In this document: positions 1 to 10,055 of the stretch, piece by piece | Position numbering within the stretch: position 1 is the first letter of the stretch | Layout: every line of letters starts with the position of its first letter | NCBI RefSeq assembly: GCF_900176515.1 | Contig: NZ_FWXV01000007.1 | Coordinates: 434,001 to 498,000, forward strand | Direction of reading: 5' to 3' | Source of the DNA: Kibdelosporangium aridum | GTDB taxonomy: Bacteria > Actinomycetota > Actinomycetes > Mycobacteriales > Pseudonocardiaceae | DNA length: 64,000 nt | Notes under the pieces: model-generated | The model's database searches: none | What the model saw: the letters and a program-made list of their open reading frames with translations, nothing else | What the model was told of the DNA's origin: nothing | Program-made: the position numbers and the translations under genes

Positions 1-639
1 GTGCTCACTCGATTTCTAGCGGGTGGAACATCTCTTCTTCTCTACGCGGCACTAGCGACGGCTCTCGGTGTGGTGCTCGGCGCGGCGTTAGGGATGCTTG
101 CCGGGTACAGCGGAGGCGTCCTGGACGGCCTGATCATGCGTGGCAACGACGTGCTCATGTCGTTCCCGCAATTGGTGTTCGCACTCCTGGCGATCGCGAT
201 GATCGGGCCCGAGGGCTGGCTGCTGGTGCTGGTCATCGGGATCAGTCACGCATCCAGAGTCGCCCGGGTGGCACGGCAGGCGACGGTCACGGTCGTCGGC
301 AACGAGTACATCCGCGCAGCCGAGATGTACGCGACCCCGCGCTGGCTCATCCTGTCGCGTGAGGTATTGCCCAACATCACCGGGCCGCTGATGGTCGAGC
401 TCGGTCTGCGGCTGACCTATTCGATCGGATACGTGGCCTCACTGTCGTTCCTCGGCCTCGGCATCCAGCCTCCCGCGGCCGACTGGGGCCTGATGATCAA
501 CGAGAACCGGATCGCCCTGGTCGTCCAGCCGTGGGGCGTGCTGCTGCCGGTGCTCGCGATCGCCGTGCTGACCGTCGGCACGAACCTGATCACCGACTCG
601 CTGGCTTCGGCCGCGGCCGGCCGGGGAGGCAAACGATGA
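1..639 (+). CDS. Peptide/nickel-type ABC transporter permease (DppC-like), 5' end missing
   Basis: Inner-membrane permease subunit of a peptide/nickel/opine-type ABC importer. The visible 212 residues begin in the conserved stretch LTRFLAGGTSLL that normally lies about 70-90 residues into DppC proteins, so the true start is upstream of the window. Several hydrophobic segments follow, and the cytoplasmic EAA loop that docks on the ATPase is visible (AAEMYATPRWLILSREVLPN). The stop overlaps the ATG of the next gene (ATGA), showing translational coupling to the fused ATPase. Substrate cannot be told from a permease; oligopeptides, nickel and opines are all possible. Confidence 0.88.
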   Translation: MLTRFLAGGTSLLLYAALATALGVVLGAALGMLAGYSGGVLDGLIMRGNDVLMSFPQLVFALLAIAMIGPEGWLLVLVIGISHASRVARVARQATVTVVGNEYIRAAEMYATPRWLILSREVLPNITGPLMVELGLRLTYSIGYVASLSFLGLGIQPPAADWGLMINENRIALVVQPWGVLLPVLAIAVLTVGTNLITDSLASAAAGRGGKR

Positions 640-2168
640 ACCTCGTGGTGCGGAACCTGTCCGTGGCAACCGCCGACGGCGAGAAGATCCTCGACGATGT
701 CTCGTACCGCGTCGACTCCGGCGAGATCCTCGCTCTGGTCGGCGAGTCCGGGTCCGGCAAGACCACAGCGGGCCTGGCCGCGCTCGGGCACTTCCGCACC
801 GGGCTGATCAATACTGGCGGCACAGTCACGACAGACACCGACATCCTCGCTTTGACCGAGACCGCACGGCGTGCGCTGCGCGGCAAGACCGTGTCCTACA
901 TCCCGCAGGATCCGGCGCTGTCGCTGAACCCAGGCATTCGGATCGGCAAGCAGATCCGTGAGGTGCTGGAAAACCACGGATTCGAGGCCGAGAACCGGGT
1001 CAAGGAGGTCCTTGACGAGGTCGGCCTGCCCAGCGACCCGGCCTATCAGCGGCGATATCCGCATCAGCTGTCCGGCGGGCAGCAGCAACGCGTCGGCGTC
1101 GCGATGGCTTTCGCCTGCAGGCCAAGCGTTGTCGTTCTGGACGAGCCGACGACCGGTCTGGACGTGATGACGCAGTCCTTGGTGCTGCGGACAATCCGGC
1201 AGCTCACCAAGGATCATGGCGCCGCCGCGTTGTACATCACGCACGACCTCGCGGTGGTCGCCGAGATCGCAGACCGGGTGGCGGTGATGTATCGCGGGTC
1301 GATCGTCGAGTCCGGTGAGACCACCAAGGTACTGCGCACGCCGGAACATCCGTACACCAGGGAGCTCGTCGCCGCGGTGCCCAGTCTCGCCGGTGACTCC
1401 GAAGCTTGCGCCTCGGCCAAGGACGCTGTGCTTGCCGTTCAGAACATCTCGGTGTCCTATGGAGACACTCAGGTCCTGCGCGGTATCGATTTGACCGTAC
1501 GGGCCGGGGAATGCGTCATGCTGCTCGGCGAGTCCGGGTCCGGCAAGACGACGCTGTCACACTGCATTTCCGGGCTGGCTCGTTACGGCGGCTCCATCAC
1601 CCTGGCCGGCACCGAGCTGGCGCCGTCCACAAAGGGCAGGACGAAACAGCACCTGCGGGACTTGCAGTACGTCTTCCAGAGCCCGTTCTCATCGCTGAAC
1701 CCGCGTAAGACGATCGCACAGTCGATCGAAGTGCCGTTGCTGCGGTTGACGGACATGTCCCGTACGCAACGCCGGGAGCGCGTGGCCGAGATGCTGGACC
1801 GTGTCCGGCTGTCGACAGCGGCCGCGCACCGCCTGCCTGACCAGCTCAGTGGTGGTCAGCGGCAGCGCGCGGCCATCGCCCGGGCACTCGTGACGACACC
1901 ACGAGTGCTTGTGTGTGACGAGGTCACGTCCGCGCTGGACGTGTCGGTGCAGGCCACGATCCTCGACCTGCTCGGTGAACTACGGCAGGAGCTGGGCATG
2001 GCGATGTTGTTCGTCACGCACAACATCGCCCTTGCCCGGCAAGTCGCCGATCGTGTCGCGGTCCTGCGTGGTGGCGAGATCGTGGAGATCGGTGACGTCG
2101 GCCGGATCCTTGACGATCCGCAACACGACTACACCAAAGCCCTGCTCGCCAACACACCTAGCCTCTAG
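636..2168 (+). CDS. Fused double ATPase of a peptide/nickel-type ABC transporter (DppD-DppF fusion)
   Basis: Energises the importer whose permease precedes it. The 510-residue protein holds two complete nucleotide-binding domains. Domain 1 has Walker A GESGSGKT at about residues 36-43, signature LSGGQQQR and Walker B VVVLDEPTTGLD. Domain 2 has a second GESGSGKT, signature LSGGQRQR and Walker B VLVCDEVTSALD, with V replacing the usual P. Start is the ATG at 636, which overlaps the permease stop; an in-frame GTG-like start further upstream would lie inside the permease gene. The last 11 bases overlap the end of the convergent sugar dehydrogenase gene. In the family these are usually two proteins; the fusion is common in actinomycetes. 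Confidence 0.93.
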   Translation: MNLVVRNLSVATADGEKILDDVSYRVDSGEILALVGESGSGKTTAGLAALGHFRTGLINTGGTVTTDTDILALTETARRALRGKTVSYIPQDPALSLNPGIRIGKQIREVLENHGFEAENRVKEVLDEVGLPSDPAYQRRYPHQLSGGQQQRVGVAMAFACRPSVVVLDEPTTGLDVMTQSLVLRTIRQLTKDHGAAALYITHDLAVVAEIADRVAVMYRGSIVESGETTKVLRTPEHPYTRELVAAVPSLAGDSEACASAKDAVLAVQNISVSYGDTQVLRGIDLTVRAGECVMLLGESGSGKTTLSHCISGLARYGGSITLAGTELAPSTKGRTKQHLRDLQYVFQSPFSSLNPRKTIAQSIEVPLLRLTDMSRTQRRERVAEMLDRVRLSTAAAHRLPDQLSGGQRQRAAIARALVTTPRVLVCDEVTSALDVSVQATILDLLGELRQELGMAMLFVTHNIALARQVADRVAVLRGGEIVEIGDVGRILDDPQHDYTKALLANTPSL

Positions 2169-3585
2169 TCAGCTTCAACAGCACGCCGCCGGTGCCGAAC
2201 GGCACACCACTGCGGTTGCCGAGGACGTAGAGCTCACCGCTCACGTCCTCGGCGAACCCGAAGACCGACAGCGTCTGCTCGAACGCGGCAGGCGGGCGGC
2301 TGGTGTCGGTCAGGCCCAGGCGCTTCGCGGCATCACCGAAGCCGCGGGTGTCGACCACCCGCTGCAAGCCGTGCCTGCGCTCCTCCAGGTACAGGATCCG
2401 GCCGTAGTTGTTGGTCGGTGTGGTCGTGCTGAACAGCCGCGACCACTCGCCGAACACGTACTTGCCGCGCAGCTGCGGGATGTCGCGACCGCGGTAGACG
2501 AACCCACCGATGACCGAGTGACCTTCGTGGTGTGTGTCGTACTGCGCGATCGGGTCCTGCAAGCCCGGCGGCACCGGCCCGAAGGGCGCGCGCTGGGCGA
2601 ACCCGGCCTTGGTGCCGTTGGGGTTGAAGAAGAGCGTGCCCTCCTTGATCCGCCAGCCGTAGTTGCCGCCGTTGACGACCAGGCTGACCTCCTCGATGTC
2701 GTTCTGGCCGACATCGCCGACGTACAGGTTGCCGTTGTCGAACGACAACCGCCACGGGTTGCGGAACCCGATCGCGTAGATTTCGGCGATCAGCCCCGGC
2801 AGTCCCGCGTACGGGTTGGTCGCCGGGATGCCGTACTGCTTGTTGGCGGAGTCGCGCTTGTCGACATCGATACGCAGGATGTCACCAAGCGGGTTGGTCG
2901 GGTTCTGCGCGTTGCCACCGGCGTGACCGACTTCTTCGTCGTCGGCGCCGCCGCCGTCACCCGTTGGCACGTAAAGCAATCCGTCCGGGCCGAACGTGAT
3001 GTCACCGGCGTTGTGGTTGAACTGCGGCCAGTCGATCCGCATGAGTTCCCTGCGGCTGGCCGGGTCGACCCCGGTTGCGGTCATCTTCCACTCGGCAAGG
3101 ACGTTCTGGTGGTCGGGTGCGACACCGGCCGGCAGTGTGGTCGGGAACGTCGGCGGCGCGGTGACCTTCTCGGACGTCCACGTGTACAGCAGCCCGTTGC
3201 GGGCGAAGCCGGGGTGGAATGCCGTCCCCAGGAACCCGCGCTCGTCGAACGTGTTGGGTCCGCCGACACCCAGCGGAACCAGGCGCGAGCTGACGTCAAG
3301 GACAGTTGTCTGCGCGCCGGTCTTCAGGTTGACGCTGACCAGCTTGCCAACCTGATCGATGACGTACAACCGGTCGTCATGGCCAGGTGCACGAACACCT
3401 TTGAGCGGAGCGGTGAGGCCGTCGCTGACTTTCTCGAGGCCGATCTGCACACCACCGGTCTTCACCGGGGCGAAAATCGTGTTGTCGTAGGGGTTGTCCG
3501 GCGGATGCGCCAGCGCTGTCCCACTGAGCGGGGACACCAGAAGCACCACGGTCAACACACCTGAAAGCAGGGTTGTCCGTCTCAT
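2158..3585 (-). CDS. Secreted PQQ-dependent sugar dehydrogenase family protein (glucose/sorbosone dehydrogenase)
   Basis: A 475-residue secreted beta-propeller protein of the glucose/sorbosone dehydrogenase family, which oxidises sugars with pyrroloquinoline quinone outside the cell. It has an N-terminal signal peptide (MRRTTLLSGVLTVVLLVSPL, cleavage near GTALAHPPD). The family hallmarks HNAGDITFGPDGLLYVPTGD, GFRNPWRLSFD and GDVGQNDIEEV are present. The ATG at 3585 is chosen because it directly precedes the signal peptide; a longer frame to 3666 runs toward the divergent gene. No PQQ biosynthesis genes are in view, so cofactor use is inferred from family only. Confidence 0.88.
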   Translation of the reverse strand: MRRTTLLSGVLTVVLLVSPLSGTALAHPPDNPYDNTIFAPVKTGGVQIGLEKVSDGLTAPLKGVRAPGHDDRLYVIDQVGKLVSVNLKTGAQTTVLDVSSRLVPLGVGGPNTFDERGFLGTAFHPGFARNGLLYTWTSEKVTAPPTFPTTLPAGVAPDHQNVLAEWKMTATGVDPASRRELMRIDWPQFNHNAGDITFGPDGLLYVPTGDGGGADDEEVGHAGGNAQNPTNPLGDILRIDVDKRDSANKQYGIPATNPYAGLPGLIAEIYAIGFRNPWRLSFDNGNLYVGDVGQNDIEEVSLVVNGGNYGWRIKEGTLFFNPNGTKAGFAQRAPFGPVPPGLQDPIAQYDTHHEGHSVIGGFVYRGRDIPQLRGKYVFGEWSRLFSTTTPTNNYGRILYLEERRHGLQRVVDTRGFGDAAKRLGLTDTSRPPAAFEQTLSVFGFAEDVSGELYVLGNRSGVPFGTGGVLLKLTRG

Positions 3586-3668
3586 GAGCCCATCCTGCCG
3601 AGATGATCTTCGCGAAGATATCCGTTTGGTCCGATCCGGCACAATCAAGCCGACACAAGGAGGCATAA

Positions 3669-4511
3669 ATGTTGGTCGAATTGGCGGTAGGGGACGCCTA
3701 TGGCGCGGGATTCGAGTACGCGCCCGCGGGTTTTGTGGCCGCGCGCAACGACTTGAGCGGATACGTCCAGCACGGAAAACACTTAGGTATCAAGCCGGGC
3801 CAGTACACAGACGACACGCAGATGACGATCGCGGTGGCCGAAGCACTGGTGTCCGGCGAGGATTGGACACCGCGGAACCTGGCGTCGAGGTTCGTCGAGG
3901 CGTTCAAGCGAGATCCCCGCGAGGGGTACGCGGGCCGGTTTTACCAGTTCTTACAAGACGTTCAGGACGGCGCGGACTTCCTGGCCCGGATCCGGCCGGA
4001 CAGCGAGAAGAGCGGCGCGGCCATGCGAGCCGGGCCTGTCGGGCTGCTGCCGACCGTCGCCGATGTGATGCACCACTCAGCGGTACAGGCCCGGGTCACC
4101 CACGACACGCCGGAAGGCGTTGAGGCGGCTCAGGCAGCGGCCTTGGCCGTGCACTACTGCCATTACGAGCTAGGGCCGGTTGCCGCGGTCGGCAAGTGGA
4201 TCGATGGGCAGGTTTCCCGTGGGGGTTGGGGCCGGGTTTGGCGCGGGAAGGTTGGTTCGAAGGGCCGGATGAGTGTCACGGCGGCGCTGACCGCCTTGGC
4301 TGGCAACACAAGCATGAGTGACTTGCTTCGGGCATGCGTCGCGTTCACCGGAGACGTGGACACAGTGGCCACTGTCGCACTGGCCGCCGCGTCCCGGTCC
4401 GCGGAGTACACACAGGACTTGCCCGGGTCGTTCATGGACGGTTTGGAGAACGGGCAGTTCGGCCGGAAGTTCCTGGACGAGCTGGATGTCCAGTTGCTAC
4501 GGAGGTTCTGA
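3669..4511 (+). CDS. ADP-ribosylglycohydrolase (DraG-like) family protein
   Basis: Family members remove ADP-ribose from proteins or nucleic acids using two Mg ions in an all-helical fold. The 280-residue protein starts at ATG 3669 behind a strong Shine-Dalgarno (AAGGAGG). Metal-binding signatures are visible: LAVGDAYGAGFEY near the N-terminus, QYTDDTQMTIAVAEAL at about residues 47-62, and the C-terminal TGDVDTVATVALA motif supplying paired aspartates. The gene stands alone, divergent from the sugar dehydrogenase and convergent with the broken polysaccharidase. No partner ADP-ribosyltransferase is nearby, so its substrate is unknown. Confidence 0.85.
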   Translation: MLVELAVGDAYGAGFEYAPAGFVAARNDLSGYVQHGKHLGIKPGQYTDDTQMTIAVAEALVSGEDWTPRNLASRFVEAFKRDPREGYAGRFYQFLQDVQDGADFLARIRPDSEKSGAAMRAGPVGLLPTVADVMHHSAVQARVTHDTPEGVEAAQAAALAVHYCHYELGPVAAVGKWIDGQVSRGGWGRVWRGKVGSKGRMSVTAALTALAGNTSMSDLLRACVAFTGDVDTVATVALAAASRSAEYTQDLPGSFMDGLENGQFGRKFLDELDVQLLRRF

Positions 4512-4531
4512 TCGTGTGCTGCGCCGAACCT

Positions 4532-4572
4532 GGGTTCCGGCGAGGCGAATGACTCTCCCCCGCCGGAAACCC
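4532..4572. terminator. Bidirectional terminator hairpin
   Basis: Inverted repeat between two convergent genes: GGGTTCCGGCG (4532-4542) pairs with CGCCGGAAACCC (4561-4572), with one bulged A. The position between stop codons at 4511 and 4580 suits termination of both genes. No T-run follows, as is common in high-GC actinomycetes. Confidence 0.6.
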
Positions 4573-4579
4573 CTCGCCC

Positions 4580-7421
4580 CTATTTCAGGTTGATCCTGAA
4601 CGTCGACGTCGTGTTGCGGATGTCTGTGTGGTTGTTCTTCAGCTTCAGGCCGTGGAAGGTGACCTCGCCGACCGCAGGTCCCTGCCCTGGCTCGGGGAAT
4701 TCGTTGGCCCACAACCCGAAGCCTGACTTGGCTTCGAACTCGTCGCCGGACTTGCGGGCGCCGGTGACGGTGACGTTCTTGAACTCGGTGTCCTGGATCT
4801 TGTTGACCAGCTGTCCGTTGACGTAGTTGGACTGGAACATGATTCCGCTGTACGTCGGGTCCACTATGTCCACATTCGACACCCTGATCGCCTGGAACTT
4901 GTTCGTGGCGGAGAACAGCCAGAGGGCGGGGAAGGTCTGGGCGCCGAAGAAGTGGCCGCCCGCTCGGACGATCGTCACGTCGCTGACGACCGTGTGGGCG
5001 GGGCCGAAGTCGCGCATGGGGGCGGCGAAGCTCAGCGAGCTGATCGTCGCTCCGCTTCCGGCCAGGGTGTCGGCGATGTAGATGTCCTTGAAGGTGTTGG
5101 CTTGTCCGCCGTAGACCGCTATTCCCGCGGCCCGCCATGGCAAGATCGCCGTCAGGTGTTCGAAGACGTTGTTCTTCTGCTCTCCGTCGAAGATGTCCGT
5201 TGCGGCCCAGAGGACGAAGCTGTCGTCTCCGGTTGTCCGGGCTTCGTTGTTGATGACGTGGTTGTAGGTGCTTCCGTTGGTCAGGTTCACCGCGTCGGCG
5301 AAGGTGTTGCGGAAACGGGAATTCTTCACCGTCGTGTTGTGGACGTTCGAACCCCAGATCCCCACGACCGTGTGCTCTATCCAGATGTTGTCGAACGTCA
5401 AGCCGGAGACCCCGGTCAGGTCGAAGACCTTTCCTGGGCCGTCGATCCGGGTCTGGTAGTTGCCGAAGTACGAGAAACCGGCGAACGTCGAACCACTGGC
5501 GGACGGCGCGACGTCGAAGCCCGCGTCCGTGTTGTCCGCCGCGGCGGGTGCGTGGAAACGAGTGAACCACGGGCCTGCGCCGATCACCTTCATCGCGGTC
5601 CCGGCAATCGTGAGCTTGGCCGGATTGTCATAGGAGCCAGGCGGAAGGTAGACGCCCTGCAGCTTGCCTGTGATGTCGGTGCGGACCTTGTCCACGGCCG
5701 CTTGGACGTCGTTGTGGGTGAAGCCCGCCGGGGTGACGAACCGCGCGGGGTCAGGGTTGGGAGCCGGGGCTACCTGTTCCACCGAGATGAAGTCCACCGC
5801 GTGGCTCAGCGCCCGCGAGTTGACCAGCTTGATCTTGCTGCCAGCCGGGACGGTCACCCCGAGCAACAGGTTGGCCTCGTCGTAGATGTGGCGCGGTGGG
5901 CCTGCGGCAGGGTCGTTGACCGGCCAGGTCTCCGGGCCGTAGAGCCAGGTGTACTTCGAGGTCAACGGGATCGGCTTGAGGAACTTGCCGTTCACGTAGA
6001 CGTCCAGCGACGAGTCTCGGCCGCCGCCCTGTGGTGCGTCAGGGATGGAGAAACGGGTGACCAACGTGTTGGTCGGTTTGCGGGTGGTGAACTCGACCGC
6101 GCTGCCGACAGTATTCAGCGTGACGGCCTTACGACCCGATGCCTCACCGGCCAAGTCACCTATTGTCCGGTTAGGACCGACGACTGCCGCACCACCACTC
6201 AGCACCCCATCTTCCGCTTCGTAGGTGTCGTACGGCATCGCTGAACCGCGTCCGATGAACAGGTCTTGCGCGTTGATGTTGTTGCCCCGCTTGATCGGGA
6301 CCTCGGCGGAGTCGACAGGCATCGTCGAGCGCAGGATGTACTTGCCGTTCGCGCGCGGGTGCCACTTGCCCAGCGGTACTTGCGCGGATGCGCCTGGGGC
6401 AAGACGGCCGACGGACACGCCGAAGAAGGTTCCGGCGCGCTTGCCTGTATACGCCTCTTCGACGGTCACCAGGATCGGGTGGACGATTCCCGCGGTCGGC
6501 GCGGTTCCCTTGTTGCGAATGATCCCGGTGAACGCATCCGACTCCCAACGGACGTCAGCGACGATGTCCGCGCTGTGAACCGGCGTGATGGTCAGAGAAG
6601 CTGCCGATGAGGAGTTGTTCTGCTCGTTCTCCTCGAAGATCTGGGTGGCCTCGTCGACGCGCGCGACCACCTGGTGCGTTCCCGCGTCGAAGCGGCCAAG
6701 CTGAACCGGCACCGGAACCGACGCCCCTGCGGCGAGTGGACCGACCTGGCCGGTGGCGGTCTTGGTTCCGTCCACGTAGAACGTGACGTTGGTGGGACGG
6801 TCGGATGCCAGCGGCCCGACGTTGGCGACGGTCGCCGTCGCCGTCACCGACGATTCCTGAGGCAGGAGACACTGTCACGCTTGTGACGGTCAGGTCCGGG
6901 TTCGGGGCCGGTGTGCCGAAGACCTGGAACTCCGCGATTTGCCCGCCCGAACCGCCGGTGTTGCCGGTGATCCGCAACTGGACGTCGGCGACCTTGGCGG
7001 TGACAGGGATGTCGACGCGGTTGCCGCTGGCTGGGTCGAAGGTGTAGCCGGTGGACGCGACCAGGCTGGTGAAGCCCGACGCCGACTGCTCGCGGCCGAG
7101 GACCTCGACGGTCTGGGTTCGCGGGCCCCACTCTGGCGCCGGGTTGAGGCGCAAGCCGATCGACGTGATGTCCGCGTTGGCACCCAGCGACACCGTCAAC
7201 GTGTTCGGGTAGGTGTCCGGCGCGGCTTCCCAGTAGGACGTCGGATCGTCGTCGTTCGCTTTGGTGGCGGCGAAGTTTCCGATCACGGACGATGCCGTGA
7301 TCGACCTGCCGAGCGCTAGGTTGGTGTCCGCCGCCAGCGCAGGCACGGCGGAGCCTGCCAGGACGAGTCCGGCGACAACCGTGGCCACGGCCAATCGGCG
7401 CGGTGATCTGCTGGGAGCCAT
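4580..7421 (-). pseudogene. Secreted multidomain beta-helix polysaccharidase (GH87-like), broken by a frameshift
   Basis: Two overlapping reading frames together encode one large secreted protein. Upstream frame (7421 down to about 6835): signal peptide (MAPSRSPRRLAVATVVAGLV, ending ALAA), a discoidin/F5-8C-type domain (NLALGRSITASS...) and the start of a CARDB-like domain. Downstream frame (about 6847 to 4580): the rest of that domain, a second CARDB-like repeat, a CBM6/35-like segment beginning YDTYEAEDGVLSGG, and a right-handed beta-helix with FADAVNLTNG and ARTTGDDSFVLW. The Asp and Asp-Asp pattern resembles GH87 alpha-1,3-glucanase/mycodextranase. The span is 2842 bases, one more than a multiple of three, matching a one-base insertion or two-base loss near 6835-6860. 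This could be a true mutation or a sequencing error. Confidence 0.75.
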
Positions 7422-7600
7422 GGGGCGACACACCTCTTCTTCCGGCGCTCTGCCAGGTAAGCCGCACAATCTATCGAGTTTTTCCAGAAATGATGCCGCC
7501 GCTTGCAGCAATGCCCGATAAACCCGGCAGGGCGTGGCTGATCGGGCAACCCCGACCCGATATGGTCAGGATTTCACGACGAGGCCGATGGGGAGCGCCG

Positions 7601-8581
7601 ATGCGGAAACACCTCCTGGCAGCACTGGCAGCGGCAGCGTTGACCGCGTGCTCGACGCCGGCCACCGACCAGCCCGCGGCCGGAAACGCCGACAAAGTCA
7701 CGTACCTGACCTCGTTCAGCACTTTCGGCCGGGACGCATACGCCTATGTGGCACAGGAAAAGGGCTACTTCAAGGAGGTCAACCTCGACGTCACGATCAA
7801 CCCCGGCACTGCGACCGTCGATGTGCTCAAACTGGTCGCGAGCGGGCGTGCGGACTTCGGCGCCGGCGACTTCACCGCGACCGCGATCACCGTCGCGAAG
7901 GAGAAACTGCCGGTCACCACGGTCGCCATGATCCACCAGAAGTCGCTGGCCGCGATCGTCTCGTTGACCGACAAGGGCATCAAGACGCCGGCCGACCTGG
8001 TCGGCAAACGCATCGGTGACCAGCCGGGATCGACCAACCAGCTGATGTTCCCGGTCTACGCCAAACAGGCGGGGATCGATCACACCAAGGTCGAGTTCGT
8101 GCCGTCGGCTCCGCCGGCGCTGCCCCAGCTGCTCGCCGCCGGCCAGGTCGACGGGATCGGCCAGTTCGTCGTCGGTGTCCCGCTGATCGAGAAGGCCGCG
8201 CAGGGCCGCAAAGCCAATGCGCTGCCCTACGGCGATCTTCTTCCCGATCTCTATGGCAATGCTCTGGTCACCCAGAAAGACCTGCCGGCCAAGAATCCCC
8301 AACTGGTCGACCGATTTCGTGGGGCATTGCTGAAAGGCCTGGCGTACTCCATCGAGCACCCGGAGGAGAGCGGCCAGATTCTGAAGAAATACCAGCCGAC
8401 TCAGGATGCGGCGGTGGCAGCCGCCGAAGTGGCGTTGATGCTGCCCTATGTCCGGCCGACCGACGGGCCGGTCGGCCGCTCGGACGAGTTCCGGGTGGCC
8501 AGGACAATCCAGCTGCTGGTCGAGGCCGGTGCGATCCCGGAGAGTTCGGTGACGTCCAAGGATCTTGTGGCCGGCTCATGA
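7601..8581 (+). CDS. ABC transporter substrate-binding lipoprotein (NMT1/SsuA/ThiY-like)
   Basis: Extracellular solute receptor for the two genes that follow. The 326-residue product has a short signal with lipobox LTAC (Cys about residue 17), then the NMT1-like fold: TYLTSFSTFGRDAYAYVAQEKGYFKEVNLD, where an oxyanion or vitamin precursor is usually bound. The start is ATG 7601, immediately before the lipoprotein signal; the frame is open further upstream but without signal character. The stop overlaps the next start (ATGA). Relatives bind sulfonates, taurine, pyrimidine precursors of thiamine, or riboflavin; the sequence alone does not choose. Confidence 0.85.
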   Translation: MRKHLLAALAAAALTACSTPATDQPAAGNADKVTYLTSFSTFGRDAYAYVAQEKGYFKEVNLDVTINPGTATVDVLKLVASGRADFGAGDFTATAITVAKEKLPVTTVAMIHQKSLAAIVSLTDKGIKTPADLVGKRIGDQPGSTNQLMFPVYAKQAGIDHTKVEFVPSAPPALPQLLAAGQVDGIGQFVVGVPLIEKAAQGRKANALPYGDLLPDLYGNALVTQKDLPAKNPQLVDRFRGALLKGLAYSIEHPEESGQILKKYQPTQDAAVAAAEVALMLPYVRPTDGPVGRSDEFRVARTIQLLVEAGAIPESSVTSKDLVAGS

Positions 8582-9318
8582 TCGAGATCGCTGGGGTGCG
8601 CCACACGTTCGGAGAAGTCGAGGCACTCGCCGGAATCGACCTGTCGATCGCGGCACACGAATTCGTCACGCTGATCGGCCGCTCCGGCTGCGGGAAGTCG
8701 ACGCTGCTGAGGATCGTCGCCGGGCTGCTTGAACCGGCAGCGGGGAAGGTCGCGGTGAACGGCGAGCCGGTGATCAAGCCCCGCCGGGACGTGTCATTCA
8801 TGTTCCAGCAACCCGCTTTGCTGCCATGGCGTTCCGTACTGTCCAATGTGATGCTTCCGGTTGAGATCTTCGGTCTCGACCGGCGCGGCTACACCGACCG
8901 TGCACACTTACTACTCGCCGCAGTCGGACTGGCAGGCTTCGAAAAGCGCCTGCCGCATGAGCTTTCCGGCGGCATGCGGCAAAGAGTCTCGCTGTGCCGA
9001 TCCCTCATCCAAAGCCCGACGGTGTTGCTGATGGACGAACCGTTCTCCGCATTGGACGCGCTGACCAGGACCGAGCTCTCCGAGTTGCTGCAACAGATCC
9101 AGCTCGAATACTCGGCCACGATCGTGTTCGTCACGCACTCGATCGACGAAGCCGTGCTGCTGTCCGACCGCGTCGCGGTCATGACACCGCGGCCCGGGCG
9201 GATCCATCGGATCGTCGAGGTCGACATCCCGCGGCCGCGCACGCTCGGCCGCAACGCGCACGCGGCCGACGTGGCGAGGATCAGCAATGAACTGCACGAC
9301 CTGTTGGCACCGGCATGA
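8578..9318 (+). CDS. ABC transporter ATPase (SsuB/TauB-like)
   Basis: Cytoplasmic ATPase of the same importer, 246 residues. Walker A GRSGCGKST at about residues 34-42, Q-loop MFQQPALLPW, signature LSGGMRQR and Walker B VLLMDEPFSALD are intact, as is the switch histidine in FVTHSIDEA. It overlaps the preceding and following genes by four bases each (ATGA), so the three genes form a tight operon. The nitrate/sulfonate/taurine ATPase subfamily is suggested by the PALLPW and SIDEAVLLSDR segments. Confidence 0.92.
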   Translation: MIEIAGVRHTFGEVEALAGIDLSIAAHEFVTLIGRSGCGKSTLLRIVAGLLEPAAGKVAVNGEPVIKPRRDVSFMFQQPALLPWRSVLSNVMLPVEIFGLDRRGYTDRAHLLLAAVGLAGFEKRLPHELSGGMRQRVSLCRSLIQSPTVLLMDEPFSALDALTRTELSELLQQIQLEYSATIVFVTHSIDEAVLLSDRVAVMTPRPGRIHRIVEVDIPRPRTLGRNAHAADVARISNELHDLLAPA

Positions 9319-10055
9319 AAGTAGTCCTGCCGATTGTCGGCCTCGCTGTGGTGATCGGCCTGTGGTGGCTGGCCACGATCGTGTTCTCGATCGAACGCTA
9401 CCTGGTGCCCAGCCCCAAGGACGTCTTCGACGCTTACACAGCGCAGCAAGGGTTCCTGCTCGACCAAGCGGGCGTCACGCTGTTGGAGACCGTTCAAGGG
9501 TTCCTGCTCGCACTGGCCGCCGGGGTGCCGATCGCGCTGCTGATCGCGTGGTCGAAGATCCTCGAGCGGATGATCTACCCGCTGCTGCTCGCGGTGAACG
9601 CGGTACCGAAGATCGCCATCGCGCCGATCCTGGTGGTGTGGCTGGGTTTCGACATGCTGCCCAAGGTGATCATGGTGTTCCTGGTCTGCTTCTTCCCGAT
9701 CGTGATCTCGACGGCGTCCGGGATGAAGTCGACCCCGGCCGAGCTGGTCGAACTGCTGCGGTCGATGGACTGTTCGCGCTGGCAGGAGTTCTTCAAGCTG
9801 CGGCTGCGGTACGCGATGCCGCAGGTGTTCGTCGGGATGAAGGTGGCGATCTCGCTGGCCGTGATCGGCGCGGTGATCGGTGAATTCGTTGGCGCGAAAG
9901 CGGGTCTTGGTTACGTGATCGTCCAGTCCGGAGCCAGCGCCGACACCTCACTGGCGTTCGCGGCCATGGCATTGCTCGCGGTGATGAGCATCGTGTTGTT
10001 CTACGGATTGGTCATGCTGGAGAAAGTCCTGCTGCCGTGGGCGGAAGGAGACTAG
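9315..10055 (+). CDS. ABC transporter permease (SsuC/TauC/ThiX-like)
   Basis: Membrane permease of the importer, 246 residues with about six hydrophobic segments. The family EAA-type loop region is visible around ELLRSMDCSRWQEFFKLRLRYAMPQVFVG. The start ATG overlaps the ATPase stop. The gene ends at 10055, where its stop codon overlaps the last codons of a regulator remnant on the opposite strand. It completes a full importer (receptor, ATPase, permease). Confidence 0.9.
   Translation: MKVVLPIVGLAVVIGLWWLATIVFSIERYLVPSPKDVFDAYTAQQGFLLDQAGVTLLETVQGFLLALAAGVPIALLIAWSKILERMIYPLLLAVNAVPKIAIAPILVVWLGFDMLPKVIMVFLVCFFPIVISTASGMKSTPAELVELLRSMDCSRWQEFFKLRLRYAMPQVFVGMKVAISLAVIGAVIGEFVGAKAGLGYVIVQSGASADTSLAFAAMALLAVMSIVLFYGLVMLEKVLLPWAEGD

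Noticed and set aside
1909..3564. 551-codon plus-strand frame opposite the sugar dehydrogenase
   Set aside because: Begins inside the ATPase gene and runs antisense to a well-supported secreted enzyme; no family similarity recognised.
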